Positions 8,917-20,879 of a DNA stretch of 64,000 bases are shown piece after piece. Made by a program: the position numbers and the translations under genes. Below the pieces are notes generated by a model that was not told the origin of the DNA, made no database searches, and was given only the letters and a program-made list of their open reading frames with translations. Origin of the DNA: Lunularia cruciata (lineage: Eukaryota; Streptophyta; Marchantiopsida; Lunulariales; Lunulariaceae); contig OX419758.1 in assembly GCA_948567375.1 (NCBI GenBank), positions 35,169,473-35,233,472 of the forward strand, read 5' to 3'. The stretch's first letter is position 1. Each line of letters begins with the position of its first letter.

Positions 8917-11755
8917 TTATCGAGAAGCTCCTCTTAAAGCAGAATCCGTAAAGGAAGAGAACTCTTGAATAATCGTCTCGTACACTGGTATTCCTGCGAG
9001 GAAGACTCCTGCGTTCAAATACTGTCCAAACACACGCACATTTTCGTCACATCAGGACTCCCGCTACAACATAGATTGCACTGACAAATTGGAAGTGCAT
9101 CCACTGAGGCCTATTACACGTAAAATGAATCGGTCATTTGAAAAACTGCAGAAACTCAGTCCTTGAAACTTGGGTTTCTTATAAAATGCGCAATATGTTA
9201 GTATTCTGTACCTCGTCGTTGCCATGAATAAGATTGATAGTGTTGGAAACAGGCGCAAAGTTGAAAGAAGAAATGTTTCGGGCCCGAAGGAATCGTGAGT
9301 CGGTAAAAGCCGAGACAGTCTGAGGGGGTGCGATCTTGTTGCCGGACTCTTCAACCGCTTTCACCATCAAAGTATACCAAGGATTTGAGGCGTTCGCCAC
9401 TGTAGGAGGGAAAATATCGTTGAACTGCACAAACTGAAAGCAGGAAGAATCCTCCGAGGTCAGTAAAGCTGGTGCCAGGACTCTACAGCAAAGAAGCTAG
9501 GCAGATTTGATTTATTGGAAACCATCGATGCTTTTAAACTCCCGACAAGAATATAAGTTAGCACCTCATGATCAATGAACTTTAGTTTATCCGGACATGG
9601 ATACGGTGTAAGATATTGGATCATGTCTGCTGATCCAGCGAGGACTTGGACAGGAGTTTTCATTGTGATAACTTCTGGAAGATCTGATTTCGTTCAATTC
9701 ATCAACTGGCACATAAGACGCAAATCGGCACTGCAACTTATAACTAATGCCAAAGGCAATCCATTCTGTACTGCCGATAAGAATATAAGATAAGCACCTC
9801 ATGATCAATGAATTTCGCTTATCCGGACATAGATACGGTGTAAGATACTGGATCATGTCTGCTGATCCAGCGAGGACGTGGACAGGAGTTTTCATTGTGC
9901 TAGCTTCTGGCGGATCTGATTTCGTTCAATTCATCAACTGGCATACAAGACGCAAATCGGTACTGCAACTTCTAACTAATGACAAAGGCGATCTACTCTG
10001 TACTTCGAAGAGATAGAATGTAGGACCAGACTCTTCGTCATTGATTTTCTACGCTCAGATTACGGCTAAGCTGCAGAGTCCAAAGTTTATAAATTATCCA
10101 AGAACAAAGCATAGAGTAATGCAGACGATGCAATGACCGATGTATATGCTACTGCGCAAAGACTCAGAAAATAAAGGTCACTTGTTCTGCTGATTTAAGT
10201 GCCATGGCCACACAATTGTCAAGTCCAAACTCGACTCTCACCTCAAAAGTCATGTTCCGTTCAGCAGGTGCCCAGTCTGTCTTGATCCGGTTGAGTAAAG
10301 CCGGGCCATCGTCCAAGGGCGACACTCGAATATCAAAACCTGCTGTTGCTTCTCCAGGCTGTATGTTGGACACATAACCCTGCAGATTCACAGAAGGCCC
10401 AAATTGCAACACGTTGTGAATATTCTCTAGCGCAACGACACAAAAACACATGTAAAGTTTGCTTAATGTCCAATTACTGCTGAGAAATCTATTTAGAGCA
10501 GAAACTTTCTGCAATTCCATAACCAACCGTGTCCGTTGTTAATCCCGCATTCAGATAGGTAGGACTGATGGAAGTGATATCTCCAGCATTTGCTCCAGCT
10601 GCCAACTTAGCTAGAAGTGTTTGTCTGTACGCCATGATGATCGGTATGCTAAGAAAAAGATTCTCTAGCGCACCATTGGTTATCATGAATGCTCCATGTG
10701 TAGGTGGACCGAATGCTTTTATCGTCAGCCACCATGCGGACCTGAAACAGAACATGCGGTCAGAATCAATAATTTATGTCAGTTCCATTCAGCAATGGAT
10801 TGTAGTGGAATCGTGTAAGGCCAGTGGGTGGACTTACTTTTCGAAGATGCCTACACTGCGTTCAGTCAAGAGGAAAAGCTGAACCTGCAGTGTAAGTCTA
10901 AGACACTTTTACAGAACAAAGACTCAATCGAGCTATGTATGAAGTGTAGTAGGTTCCTCCTTCGCAGGCTAATGTACACACTTGGAGACATTTCTACTGA
11001 ATTTGATCACAGAAATTTCATGCGGAGATTTAGATTTCTCACTTCTCAGCGTTATACAGTGAGAAAAAGTCCTCTGGCGTGGCTCCTCCTTCGTCCAGAG
11101 CTACACCAACATTCAAATCCGTGAACTCGGTGGAGTTGACAAAAGCCTTGAACCCCTCCTCTCCTCCAATTTCTTCATCAGGAGTGAATACCACATAAAT
11201 TGTACGAGTGGGAACAAACGAGTGGCTTTTCAGATTTCTTATGGCTTCCAAGTACATCATTCCAATGCCCTTTGTATCTTGCGTCCCTCGAGCAAAAATG
11301 TCACCGTTCTCCTCCATAAACGCACAGAAAGGGTCATGAGTCCAGAGCGAAGGGTCAGCTTGAACTACATCCGTATGAGAATTTAAAAGTATCGATGGAA
11401 GACTGGGATCAGAACCGGTCCAAGTGACAATCAAAAACGGTTTATAATCAGTAGCACCGAAGCTCACTTCTTTCATTTCAAGTCCTCCAATCGAATCCAC
11501 TATGGTCTTGAGATATGCCACGGCACAGCAATAATCTGGTCTCGGTTGATCTGTCCTAATGCGAAGATATTTTCGAAATCGATCAACAACCGGATCAGAG
11601 TTGTAGGTAACGTTGTTACTGCTGGCAGTGCAGCCTGGTTGCGGTTCACCCATGTTGGATGGCTCACATGTGCATTGCCCTTCGCTTCTTGAGAATGCTC
11701 CAATGTAAACCAGTGATAAGAAGAGAATGCTCACTTGTGTATTAAAGCCAGCCAT
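8917..11755 (-). CDS. Secreted aminoacylase-1-like M20 metallopeptidase
   Basis: Five exons join cleanly to 463 residues: 11,755-11,043, 10,741-10,528, 10,379-10,242, 9,433-9,212 and 9,021-8,917 (stop TAA). All borders are GT/AG and the phases match. Aminoacylase-1 hydrolyses N-acyl amino acids using two zinc ions. Motifs in order: NSHTDVV (metal His), RGTQDTKG (bridging Asp), PDEEIGGEEG (catalytic and metal Glu), ALDEGGATP, the dimer-domain turn GPPTHG, FDIRVSP, NPWY, TDSRFLRA, and IHGNDE where the family usually has HDHDE. Residues 1 to about 27 form a signal peptide, unlike the cytosolic animal enzyme, followed by a small Cys-rich segment (C-T-C...C). The protein is therefore probably secreted or vacuolar. 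A broken paralogue lies at 45.1-47.5 kb. Confidence 0.88.
9543..10008. repeat. Tandem duplication of 233 bp in aminoacylase intron 3
   Basis: Two adjacent units (9,543-9,775 and 9,776-about 10,008) begin GA(C/T)AAGAATATAAG(T/A)TA and stay collinear, with scattered base changes. They fill most of the 808-base intron between exons 3 and 4. The minus strand of each unit contains a similar short open frame, but it matches nothing recognisable and family alignment needs no exon here. Confidence 0.85.
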
Positions 11756-13668
11756 TGTATCGATAGATTAGCACCTGAATCAATTGCAATATCTGTTGGA
11801 GGTGAGAATCCGAATTCTAAACCTACTGCTCTGTACATATTATTTCTGCTCAAATTTCACAGAAGCTGAAGTCAACCAGGCGTGTTCTATCTTCGGTGTA
11901 TGCATGTCAGTTCTCGTAGAAGTACTCGAACTACCTCAGTTCATGGCTGGGACACCAGGTTGCAGGAATTACCTCAAATTTTTGTTTTTGATGATATACA
12001 TGCTCGCTGTAATATACGCACATTACCACGCGCTCGATAAGATTTGTTGATTGCTGCCACTGACAAGTACTTGAGCAACCAAACTGTAATAGAATGAACA
12101 ATTTCTGGTACACCCAATGGAAAACAGGAGAAGTTTTAAAAGTGCTCGGGCCCTCAATTTAGCCGCTGCGTTTGAAATGTTGTGTCTTGTAGTAATTGTT
12201 ACATAAGCACAGCGCATCTAAGACTTCCTCATTCGAATTCTTGATAAGAAACATACTGCAGATACCAAAATATCTAAGTCATACCAAGAAGGTGCACCTG
12301 AAACCTAGGCCCCCTGCGAAAGGAAACTTGCACGGAAAATTCTGGAGCCCACTACCTGTGGATCAACCTTGGGCCTTATGAAGCCACCCATGCTTAAACC
12401 CGAAAGTCGCAGCTCCCGGTCAAGAATCTGACTTTCCAAATTTGAGACTTTCTTCGGCATCCTCCGTCCATTGGCTCCGCTTATACAGTTTGTCACTGTG
12501 CACTAAGGAAGAGGATTCAGTGTCCGTTTACACCACAAGTTAATGACTCCTTGATGCATGTCGGAAACTTTCTGAAAGTTAATCGCATGGTTCGATGCGG
12601 TATTGTGCAACTTTACTTCATCAAGAGTCATAGTCAATCATACAGGTGACAAGTAACCATGAATTTACTTTTAAAAGTAATGAAGTATCACCTGAATTTA
12701 TGCGATACGGTACTGGTCTACATAATCTCGACTGTACAAAAGGTAGGGGACAACTGAACGGGTTCTGATGAGGTTCAACTAAATAACCATACAAAATTGA
12801 TGCATTTTATGGGAGAGTTCATGTACTGGCTATCTCAAAATCGAGCATGCTGCCAAAGAAACACTACTGTATTCGGTAGTAGTTATTGTGGGACCATATG
12901 GCCCGGCATCAAGACTCGTACAGTACTGGACTACATAATCTAGCCGTTCAATTGTCATGATCAAGGTGATAAACACTGTTCCCGAGATTGACAACAAACA
13001 AACAGTGACGTTACCTTCCGCGCACGTTGTTTTGTTTCTCATGAAGAATGCATTAGGGGTTTTAGAAGTAGGTTTGACGGAAGTATCCGGGCTAAATAAA
13101 AAAATTTCATAATAATTTTTATAATAATTTTTAGTGATACGAGATGGTAATAATCAAACAAATTTCATAATAATCGAACCCTCGATCATTTCCGTTAAAG
13201 AATATATTTTATTAATTATATTTATTTATAAAAATCAAATCCTATTTATGGATATTTCGAAATACCGTAACTAAATAAACGATGGTCAGAAAGAGCGATG
13301 TGCTTTTTCAAGAGTGGGGTCACTTAACCATTTAATTACGTGTTGATGATCTGGTTTCATATTCAAGATCCAAATGGCCTCGCCTGTCAATTCAAATTTG
13401 TAAACTGAAATCACCACCCTCTAGAGCAAATGTGCGAGTTGTAAGGCAAGTAACGGCGGTTTTGTAGTTTCAAATTGGTGTGGAAAATGATCAGCGCCGC
13501 CGTGCGGCAACCAAGAAATTGATTAGAGTGTGACGATTCTCACACTAGGAGTGCAATAAACTTTTTGCAATGGGAGACTAAGTACCGCGTTTTAGTGTAG
13601 GAGACTCCCTTATCGATGCTGATCTGGGACCTATAGAGTCATCTTTGGATTCGTAACCTCAACATCCA
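11756..13668. other. Intergenic region upstream of the aminoacylase gene
   Basis: This contains the aminoacylase promoter and then unassigned sequence. Short ORFs (11,784-12,050, 12,305-12,496 and others) show no domain. An AT-rich tract lies at about 13,090-13,260 with repeated AATTTCATAATAATT words. It could be a small decayed element or a matrix-attachment-like tract. Confidence 0.4.
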
Positions 13669-13743
13669 TTAGGGAAATTTGGAGACTTGTTGAGGATGGC
13701 TTCTTCTGTGCCTAGCAAAACCAAGGAGGATGAATGATTTTGC

Positions 13744-14876
13744 ATGGCAACACACCATTACAGCCAAATACTGGATTATTTGGAGGACCCCGAGCATTTT
13801 GCACAAATTCATGGTGGGAATTGCAAAAAGCCCATTCAGAAATTGACCGCATTTAGTTTCATGGGAACCTTTTTGATTAGAGAGGGTATCAGATTTCCTA
13901 CCTCTATGAAAGGTGATAGACTTTACAAGAAATGGTTGTGGTACATGAAACAATACAAAGAAACTCGAGAGCTCAAGAACAAGGCTACAGGCGAAGGTCT
14001 CACCGAGAAGGAATATGGCAAAGGGTGGAGAACTATAGAAGATAAATTGAATGGAATGTGCCCGCATTTTGCAAGAATGGAAGCCATGTTTGGGAGCAAA
14101 GCAAACATAAGTCCACCGGCAATGGTAAGGTTAGGAGACTGTAATCCTAATTCGAGCGAGATTTGCAAGCTGGTGAGGAGGAGGTCCATGAAGGTACGCA
14201 TGAGTGCTCCCAATTCTCATCTCCTCTAGAGGTGGTGCTCCCTAACTCGGGCCCTGAGTTGGTCGCAAACACCCAAGGGGTGGAAAGTTTAGCAAGTGGC
14301 ATGGAGAATAGAATCCTATCACCAGAGGATGAGTCTCAATTTGTTCCACCGACCAAGGACTCGCCTTTCATTACACCACCACCGCCTTTAATTTCTACAA
14401 GAGATGGATCTGATTGTGTAGACCAAGAAGGGGAACGTGACCCAAAGAGGAGGAAAGGTGGAATATCTGCAAGTAAGGTACCCAAGTTGTCACCTAGTAT
14501 TTTATTGTCTCATGATTGAGCAAAAATTACCATGTTAAAGGCATATAGTATAGAATCCAGAGAGAGGTTACGACTAGCTGAACTAGAAGCCACCAACATG
14601 AGGAAGAGAGAGAAAACAATGATGAGAATGGAAGTAGAGCACGTTAGATTAGAGACAAAGAAGATGAAAATTGAAATAGAGAAAAAATTGAGCGTAGATA
14701 AAAGGAAAGCTAGGGTAGAAAAACACAAATTTAAGGAGAAGAGTTTAGAATCAAAGCGCACTCATGAAATCAAAATGAGTCTCATACAAGCAGGGAAAAC
14801 TCCTGAGGAAATAAGTAACTATTTTGAAGTGCTCACTCAGGTTCAATGTCCATCATACTCTACTGATAGTGAATAG
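13744..14876 (+). pseudogene. Harbinger-type DNA-binding ORF (Myb/SANT-like), broken
   Basis: The first frame (13,744-14,229) encodes a helical DNA-binding-like domain with spaced Trp/Tyr residues (KKWLWYMKQY, KGWRTIEDKLNGMCPHFARM). This is the type of accessory protein that accompanies PIF/Harbinger transposases. After a frame change near 14,160 the protein continues with an acidic linker and a basic patch (DPKRRK), meets a stop at 14,517-14,519, and ends in a charged coiled coil (14,532-14,876). In the family the accessory protein carries the transposase to the nucleus and to the ends of the element. The partner transposase is probably the one at 18,827-20,010. The assignment rests on context and overall appearance, not on a clear signature. 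Confidence 0.5.
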
Positions 14877-15039
14877 TATACCACCATGTAACCTTTATTA
14901 TGATTATAATAAAGATGAGTTATGGAAACTTGATGATGCTTCTAGTATCCGCCTGATGCAACTTGTTACCATTTAGTTCCTCACAAGTTTTTGTTTTTGA
15001 TGTTGTATTTACCACTCCATTCCTGTCATGTCTTTCTTG

Positions 15040-15530
15040 CACAATAAGCCCAAGATGCCGCTAGTTGATGCTCATAGCCACCCAAAAAGTCTCTCCTGCC
15101 GCTAGTCACCGCTTGTTGCCGCTCAATCCAATGGAACATGGGAAAAAAAATAAAGGCAAGCAAGTTGTGTAGGGTCCTCGTGGGCACTTGTAGCCGCTCG
15201 TCGGTGCTCCTAGGCGCTCGTAGAAGGGATTGAGCGCTAGTAGGCACTAGTGGTTGTTGGGTGCCGCTAGGTGGCCCCTATGTAGGCGCCAGTTGACCCT
15301 TGCGGCCGCTAGGTGGCGCTCGACAACGCTGGGAAAATGCTCATGAAGGCGCTTGTAGGCGCTCGTGGTCACTGGCTGCCGCTAGGTGGCCCCTATGTAG
15401 GCACCAATTGACGCTTGTGGCCGCTTGTTGGTGCTCAACAGACATTGACAGACATGAATTTTTTGCTTGTAGTCGCTTGGAGGCGCTCGTTGGCACGCCC
15501 AGACGCTGAGGGCCGCTCGTGATGTGTTTA
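15040..15530 (+). repeat. Left GC-rich sub-terminal repeat array
   Basis: Degenerate repeats of the type GCCGCTAG(G)TGG and GGCGCTCGTAGGCGC occur many times. The phrase GCCGCTAGGTGGCCCCTATGT occurs twice (about 15,263 and 15,377). GC content is visibly higher than in the flanks. Confidence 0.7.
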
Positions 15531-16098
15531 GGGTTGAGTGTTTAAAGGGAATTGTGCCCATATTTGTAAGGTGGTGACAATTTGGATACAAAAGGCACAA
15601 TTCAAAATTTAGGGTTTAGGAAATACAAGAGTTAGACCACAATGAGGGTTCAATATGAGATATGAATATGAGTATGATAATATGAGTTCAATATGAATAT
15701 GAGAGTTCACAAGTGTAAACTAAAACATAAATGTATACATGGGGAGAAATGAAAATAATATGTATATAAATGGGGAGCCAATAGAACCTAAACCTATGAC
15801 TATGGAGGTCGAGGAGGTGAAGAAGAAGAGGGAGATGCACTATGGTGTCTAAGTGCTACTAATGCATCCTCAAGTCTACGACGGTATACATGATGTGGAA
15901 TCCTAAATGGACTCAATGACCACCATAGGGGCCACTAGCTCTCATCCAAGTCTCGATGCCTGATACCACTAGCAAGAAGAGGATAAGGGTCACAACTATA
16001 AGAACTCAATCTACCTGATGTCCACTCCTCTTGTGCCCAACTAATAGCATGCCTATCGTCATGGAAAATCTGTCCAAAGCACTCATCAAAGGGTCAAA

Positions 16099-17325
16099 TT
16101 ACCAAGTGTACAATGCTCTATGTACCCTATAAGGACGGAAGTGGGTAGGGTGGATAGCACCATGTGGATGGTTCCTATAATAAGGGAGTGCATAACTATC
16201 TATGATCAAAAGATCACGAAGAGGTAAACCTAATGAAGTTAGATGCTCATATGATCTAACTCTAAGTCCTCTGAACTCTGAATCTCGCTGTACATCTCTA
16301 GAGCACAAACATGCCATGAGGCAAGACCCGGTGTGAACTCCCTCAAGGAGTTCACACCACTGCCACATGCTCCATAGCAACCACTCCACTCCATCCGGAG
16401 TAAGATCTATCTACAAGATAACCTCAAAGCGTAGCAAACAGAACCGGATGAAATGGCAAACACCAGGATGGGCCACCCACCCTACAGGCCCGGACTGTGT
16501 GTGAGGGAACCAACCATGTGTAGTCGTCCCGCTCTCCTATGCACAAAAACCGATAGCACCACAAATCCATAATGAACACATACAAGTAACATCCACAATA
16601 ATAATCTTCTTCCGTAGGAAGTTGGGGAAGAGGATACGTGGAATATACTCTCCTAATAGACAAATCCTCTCTCTAAACTCAGTCTGAGTGCCCTCAGTCT
16701 CCACACTATGAGGTAACACATGGGTGGCATCAGTCTGGGTCTGCATCTCATGATGAGTATGGGTCTCACGAGCAATAGTACGTAGTCTGGGTCCAAGATA
16801 AGCCACACGAGCCCTCAAATGAGCTAGACTAATCTCACTCTCCTCTACATGAGCTCTCATCTGAGCTAGAATACTCTTGCTCTCCTCTACCTGAACATGT
16901 GCACTCTCACACCTCTATATAGCATATGCTAACTCTTGTGCCTGATTATGTAACTGGAGCTTGTAACCCTCCGCCATGGCAGCGGCACCTAGTATATCCA
17001 TGTCCATGTCCAAGTCACCTAATCTCTGCTCTCTCTCCGTCTCAAAAGTAAGCAAGGTCAGATGCCTCTCCTCCTTTGCAGCAAGTAAATCCTCTCGCTC
17101 ACAAAGGAGTTTCTCTCGCTCTAGCACTAATCTTTCTCTCTCCTCTACACTTTCCAATCTACTCTCATGCTCAAGCACTAATCTCTCTCTCTCCTCTACA
17201 CGCTCCAGTCTACTCTCACGCTCAAGGAGATTTCTCTCTCTACACTCAGCCACTCGTACACAATCATCTAAAATGTGAATGATGTCAACTGAACATGAAG
17301 GAGGTGAAGGTAGTCTGAAATGCAT
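16099..17325 (-). pseudogene. Coiled-coil protein of the nested transposon-like unit, broken
   Basis: The pieces at 17,325-16,915, 16,860-16,537 and 16,389-16,099 share one frame, interrupted by stops and a likely frame change near 16,550. The first 130 residues are heptad-like Glu/Arg-rich repeats (ERERLVLE...RLE.VEERERLVLE), a clear coiled coil. Further on come an acidic/His segment (ETHTHHEMQTQTDATH) and a Trp/Tyr-rich C-terminal part. No known domain was recognised. It may be an accessory transposon protein or a captured host fragment. Confidence 0.4.
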
Positions 17326-17603
17326 GGGGTCACCAACTCACTCCATAGATGGAGGAAGTGGTGAAGGGGAAGAAGAGTGAAAAGGACCTATCTCAACAAA
17401 GGGTAAGGGCTATGTCTCAACACAAATCCATTGAACACCTGTTCACAAGTGGTACATTTAGTTATCAGTCAAGTACAAATTCATATTTGAATATACAAAT
17501 ATACAAGGTCATGAATTCAAGCTTCTTAAATGAACTCATTTATTAAATCCAATAATGGTATATACAAAAGAACTTTGTATGTTTTCCAACATACAAATAT
17601 ATG

Positions 17604-17606
<3 letters not shown>

Positions 17607-17646
<40 letters not shown>
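17607..17646. repeat. (AT)n microsatellite
   Basis: About twenty uninterrupted AT dinucleotides occur here, just left of the acidic ORF. Confidence 0.95.
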
Positions 17647-17648
<2 letters not shown>

Positions 17649-17672
17649 CAAAACTCAAACCTAATCAATCAA

Positions 17673-17879
17673 TCACTCACCATCCTCATCCTCCCCATCA
17701 TCAGTAGTCTCGTCCTCATCTGAGCTATCTACATCATCATGATCATCACCATGCTCTCCCTCGTGTATAATCTCCTCCTCTCCATCACTCAGGTACATCA
17801 CGTCCTCCTCCTTCGTATCCCCAGATTTCTGCCATGCTTGAAAGGAATGTGCTCTTGAAATTTTTTTCTCTCTTCTCAA
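17673..17879 (-). CDS. Small acidic ORF, unrecognised
   Basis: The 68-residue open frame has a basic start (MRREKK) and a long Asp/Glu tail ending EDETTDDGEDEDGE. Acidic tails are low-complexity, so homology cannot be judged. It lies upstream, on the same strand, of the coiled-coil frame at 16,099-17,325 and may be an exon of the same gene. Confidence 0.3.
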   Translation of the reverse strand: MRREKKISRAHSFQAWQKSGDTKEEDVMYLSDGEEEIIHEGEHGDDHDDVDSSDEDETTDDGEDEDGE

Positions 17880-18214
17880 TCACTTCTTCTTGACTTGTGC
17901 TTCAGCCACCAGCCAGCCAGGACCCTTGCCTCTCTCCTTCCCCATGTCTCACCTGCACACACTCTGCATCCTCGTGAAATGACTCTTGAAATGACCCTCC
18001 AACACCCTCTGCCTCGCGAAATGACCCTTTCTCCTTCTAAGTACTCACTTGCAAATTTCTGCTCCAAACACCCCACACACTCAAGAATAGAGCTTGCAAA
18101 TGACAGGAATGGAAAAGAACACACGTTTATATAACCCAGGCTGACAGAAAAATACTCAATCCCCAACATACTAAAATGTACACTTTGGAGGCAAAATTGC
18201 ATTTTTCACACCCG

Positions 18215-18530
18215 AAGAACCCAAATCCCGAGCGGCAACATGCGGCACTCCACGTCGCCAACCAGCGCAGCCAAGCGTCACCCTATTCACGTAGTGCCTA
18301 CCAGCGCCCACCACCGGTGCATACCAGTGCCTATGAGAGCATGTAATATGTGGATAGTTCCGAGCATTCGCCAGCGTCTACGAGCACCACTCACAATTAA
18401 TTTTTTAAGTTTGTGAGCGGCACCCAGTGTGTACGAGCGCCACTCTTAATTAATTTTTTAAGTTTGTGAGCAGCGCCCAGTGTCATCTCCCGGTGTATGC
18501 AAGCTCTGCTCATTTTTCTCCAAGTGCTCG
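18215..18530 (-). repeat. Right GC-rich sub-terminal repeat array (inverted)
   Basis: Words such as CCAGCGCCCA, TACGAGCGCCACTC and TACGAGCACCACTCAC are reverse complements of the left-array type. A 56-base unit containing CTTAATTAATTTTTTAAGTTTGTGAGC is present twice (about 18,389 and 18,445). Confidence 0.65.
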
Positions 18531-18826
18531 TAAGTGTCAACAAGGACTTACAAATGTCTAGATTAAGCTTCATAGAATTATTTTTGCATCCACATGATGT
18601 TCTTATCATAATATTATATCAAGAAACACTCATGGTCTAAGTTATGAGACTATGAGAAATGAGATGAATATTGAGAATCTATATTTTATTATATGGAATC
18701 TCAATCAAATCAATCTAGTATATCATCATTGTTATAATCAAGGCAATATTGCGTCACCCTTGATTGACTTTCTTCTCTACCAAGTTCTATACCTTGAAAT
18801 GACATTTCTGAATCTATTTGAGTCTC

Positions 18827-20010
18827 CTATGTAAATCCGTCATCGTCCTCTGACCAAAGGTCAAACCTATTGATTAAAAAATTATGTAAAATAATACACA
18901 CCGATACCCACTTTAACAAATAAACATTTCTACTATTGTCTTTCAGTTGCACTCTTAGCTCACAAAGAGAATGCCATCTTGCTTTCAATACTCCTATACA
19001 ATGCTCATTTATCACTCTTGCCTTTGCTAAATATTTATTGAACTCCTGCTTGTCTTCTGAGCAAGCCTGCTTGAAAGTAGGTACTAGGTGATGCATGGGT
19101 ACATAACCAGAATCACCTAAAAGGTACTCCTTTGCCTCAAAAATACGACACCTCCCTCTTCGGTTCAAATCATTCCATAGTGACAATTTTTTCAAACAAG
19201 TCATATCATGACATGACCCTGTCATTCTTGCAAATAAAAAAAGACCATACTTTTAGTAAACTAAACAAACAAGATAACCAATGCATTGCAAAAATACATA
19301 ACAAAATAACACATAACATAAACCATACCTCCGGAGAAATGTATAACTCTCCTTTTATCATCACAAATAACTTGGCCGTTTATAGAATATGAACCCTTGC
19401 TGCTGAAATATATTTCCCCGTCCATAGGTGGTCGGGCTGCAAGAGGAAACAATGTGCCATCTACCAAACCAACACAACCGGGAAAACCTTTCAGTGCAAA
19501 AATAGTGGATATCCTTTTCATCTCCTCGAGTTTGTGCCAAGCAACTTGACTCCTCATCACATCTAATATGGCTGTCATAACTCTATCAGTAAAAGAAATT
19601 GTTGAACCAGCACTAATGCCCCAAATATTTAAACCCCGTGCAACAAAAGCTCCATTGCCATGATGCCCAAATCTATCCAAAGCTAGGGCAACTTGGATCC
19701 ACACGGGTGTTTGCTCTCTTCGGTACCTTTTCTCAAAAATCGGGTGAGTCTTAATCAAATCAACTAATGTTGAAAAAAAATCCCCATCCATTCTAGTAAG
19801 CTGGCGAAAGGCCTTAGTATCTAGATTTCTAAAATAATCCTTCATAAACTCTCTACTATGAGGGTAAGTAACACGGGGTTCCAAGTAACGATGAGTATGT
19901 GCAAACTCCCATCCACTAATAAAACATTCTAGCATATCTAAATCTCCTCCTAATTCCTCATCTTCATCTTCTAATCCTGGTAGCGAGATCTCCAAATCTA
20001 ACCAAATCAT
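18827..20010 (-). CDS. PIF/Harbinger transposase (DDE_4 nuclease)
   Basis: Exon 1 (20,010 to about 19,329, donor GGAG|GTATGG) encodes an acidic N-terminus, a helix-turn-helix-like segment and the first catalytic Asp in GLVDGTLFPLA. After an intron of about 100 bases, exon 2 (to 18,827) has the second Asp in LLGDSGY and the Glu in ARVINEHCIGVLKARW. These make up the D-D-E triad of the PIF/Harbinger nuclease. The protein would excise and reinsert the element, usually into a 3-base TAA/TTA target. The phase across the intron is one base uncertain, so the copy may be intact or just broken. Length (about 370 residues) is near the family norm. The accessory ORF is at 13,744-14,876. Terminal inverted repeats were not found. 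Confidence 0.82.
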
Positions 20011-20162
20011 CCATTGAATACATTTTCTAATATTTCTGGTTAGTTCTAAACGAGTGCTCCCTACATGACAAAACTCTATTTTTAATCACCACTGAAAACT
20101 CCTTATCCACGAAGGGGATCTCTCTTCTCCGCAAAGGGGCATCTCCCTCTCCCTGTGAAATT

Positions 20163-20258
20163 TCAGCAAACGGACATCTCTTTGGGCAAAAAAAAACAAT
20201 CTGTGATATTTCAGCAAACGGACATCTCGGTGCGCAAAAAAAAACAATCTGTGCAATT
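20163..20258. repeat. Tandem duplication of 48 bp
   Basis: TCAGCAAACGGACATCTC ... AAAAAAAACAATCTGTG(A/C) occurs twice back to back with few differences. It lies about 150 bases upstream of the Harbinger transposase start and could be a sub-terminal transposase-binding repeat. Confidence 0.85.
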
Positions 20259-20879
20259 CCATTCTGTAATAAGAAAATAAATTCATGAATTTCACTTCAT
20301 TACTCAAGGGGAAGAAAGGTATACATTTCATACTCGTACAAAAGACAATTTTTTAAAATAATGAGATCGAGAGTAACACTTGAAACAAAATCACTCCTCA
20401 CTCTAACCTTCTCACGGGGCTCGCACTCAAATCTTCCCACTCCAAATCTGCTATGGTCTCTCTAATCTTCATCAGTGGTCAATTTTTGCATCCCCTCAAA
20501 TCTTTCCACTCATGCTCCCTCCAAATCTTCCTTGGAGAAAATTTGCCCAGTTGTTTGTTTCCTTTCCATGGGTGTTCTCGAACATCCCCAGATGCCCCGG
20601 ATGCTCCTTTTGGTGGCTGTCACTTTCACTCTAACCCTAAACAAAAACTTAATTAACCCTAATGTGCAATCAATGCACTATGGAGTGATAACGGAAAATT
20701 CCTTCTCCCTTATTTTCTACGAACCACCTCATACGGAGTGTGCTAATAATAAGGAACTTGGCCCCAACTCCGTAACATTACTCCGTACCATTTCTACCTC
20801 CCGGTCACACACCGTACCCATTTAGTCAACGCTTCGTAACAATCTATATGAAAAATTTAGAAACTTTGTAAAATTATTT

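Larger units (their letters stand above)
15030..18530. mobile_element. Transposon-like unit bounded by inverted GC-rich repeat arrays
   Basis: Both ends carry several hundred bases of short degenerate words related to GGCGCTCGTAGGCGC. Those on the right (18,215-18,530) are in inverted orientation to those on the left (15,040-15,530). For example, GGCGCTCGACAACGCTGGGA on the left resembles the reverse complement of the right-hand block around CCAGCGTCTACGAGCACC. Such sub-terminal arrays are typical of CACTA and Mutator-like DNA transposons. The interior holds minus-strand coiled-coil coding DNA and no recognised transposase, so it may be non-autonomous and nested inside the Harbinger element. 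Exact termini and target duplication were not found. Confidence 0.45.

Noticed and set aside
9460..9895. Extra aminoacylase exon in the 233-bp repeats (minus-strand frame 'MKTPV-VLAGSADMIQYL')
   Set aside because: Exon 3 and exon 4 join in phase without it and match the family with no gap. The pseudogene also needs no exon here.
16976..17278. Ser/Leu-rich plus-strand ORF
   Set aside because: It is the antisense shadow of the Glu/Arg heptad repeats on the minus strand.
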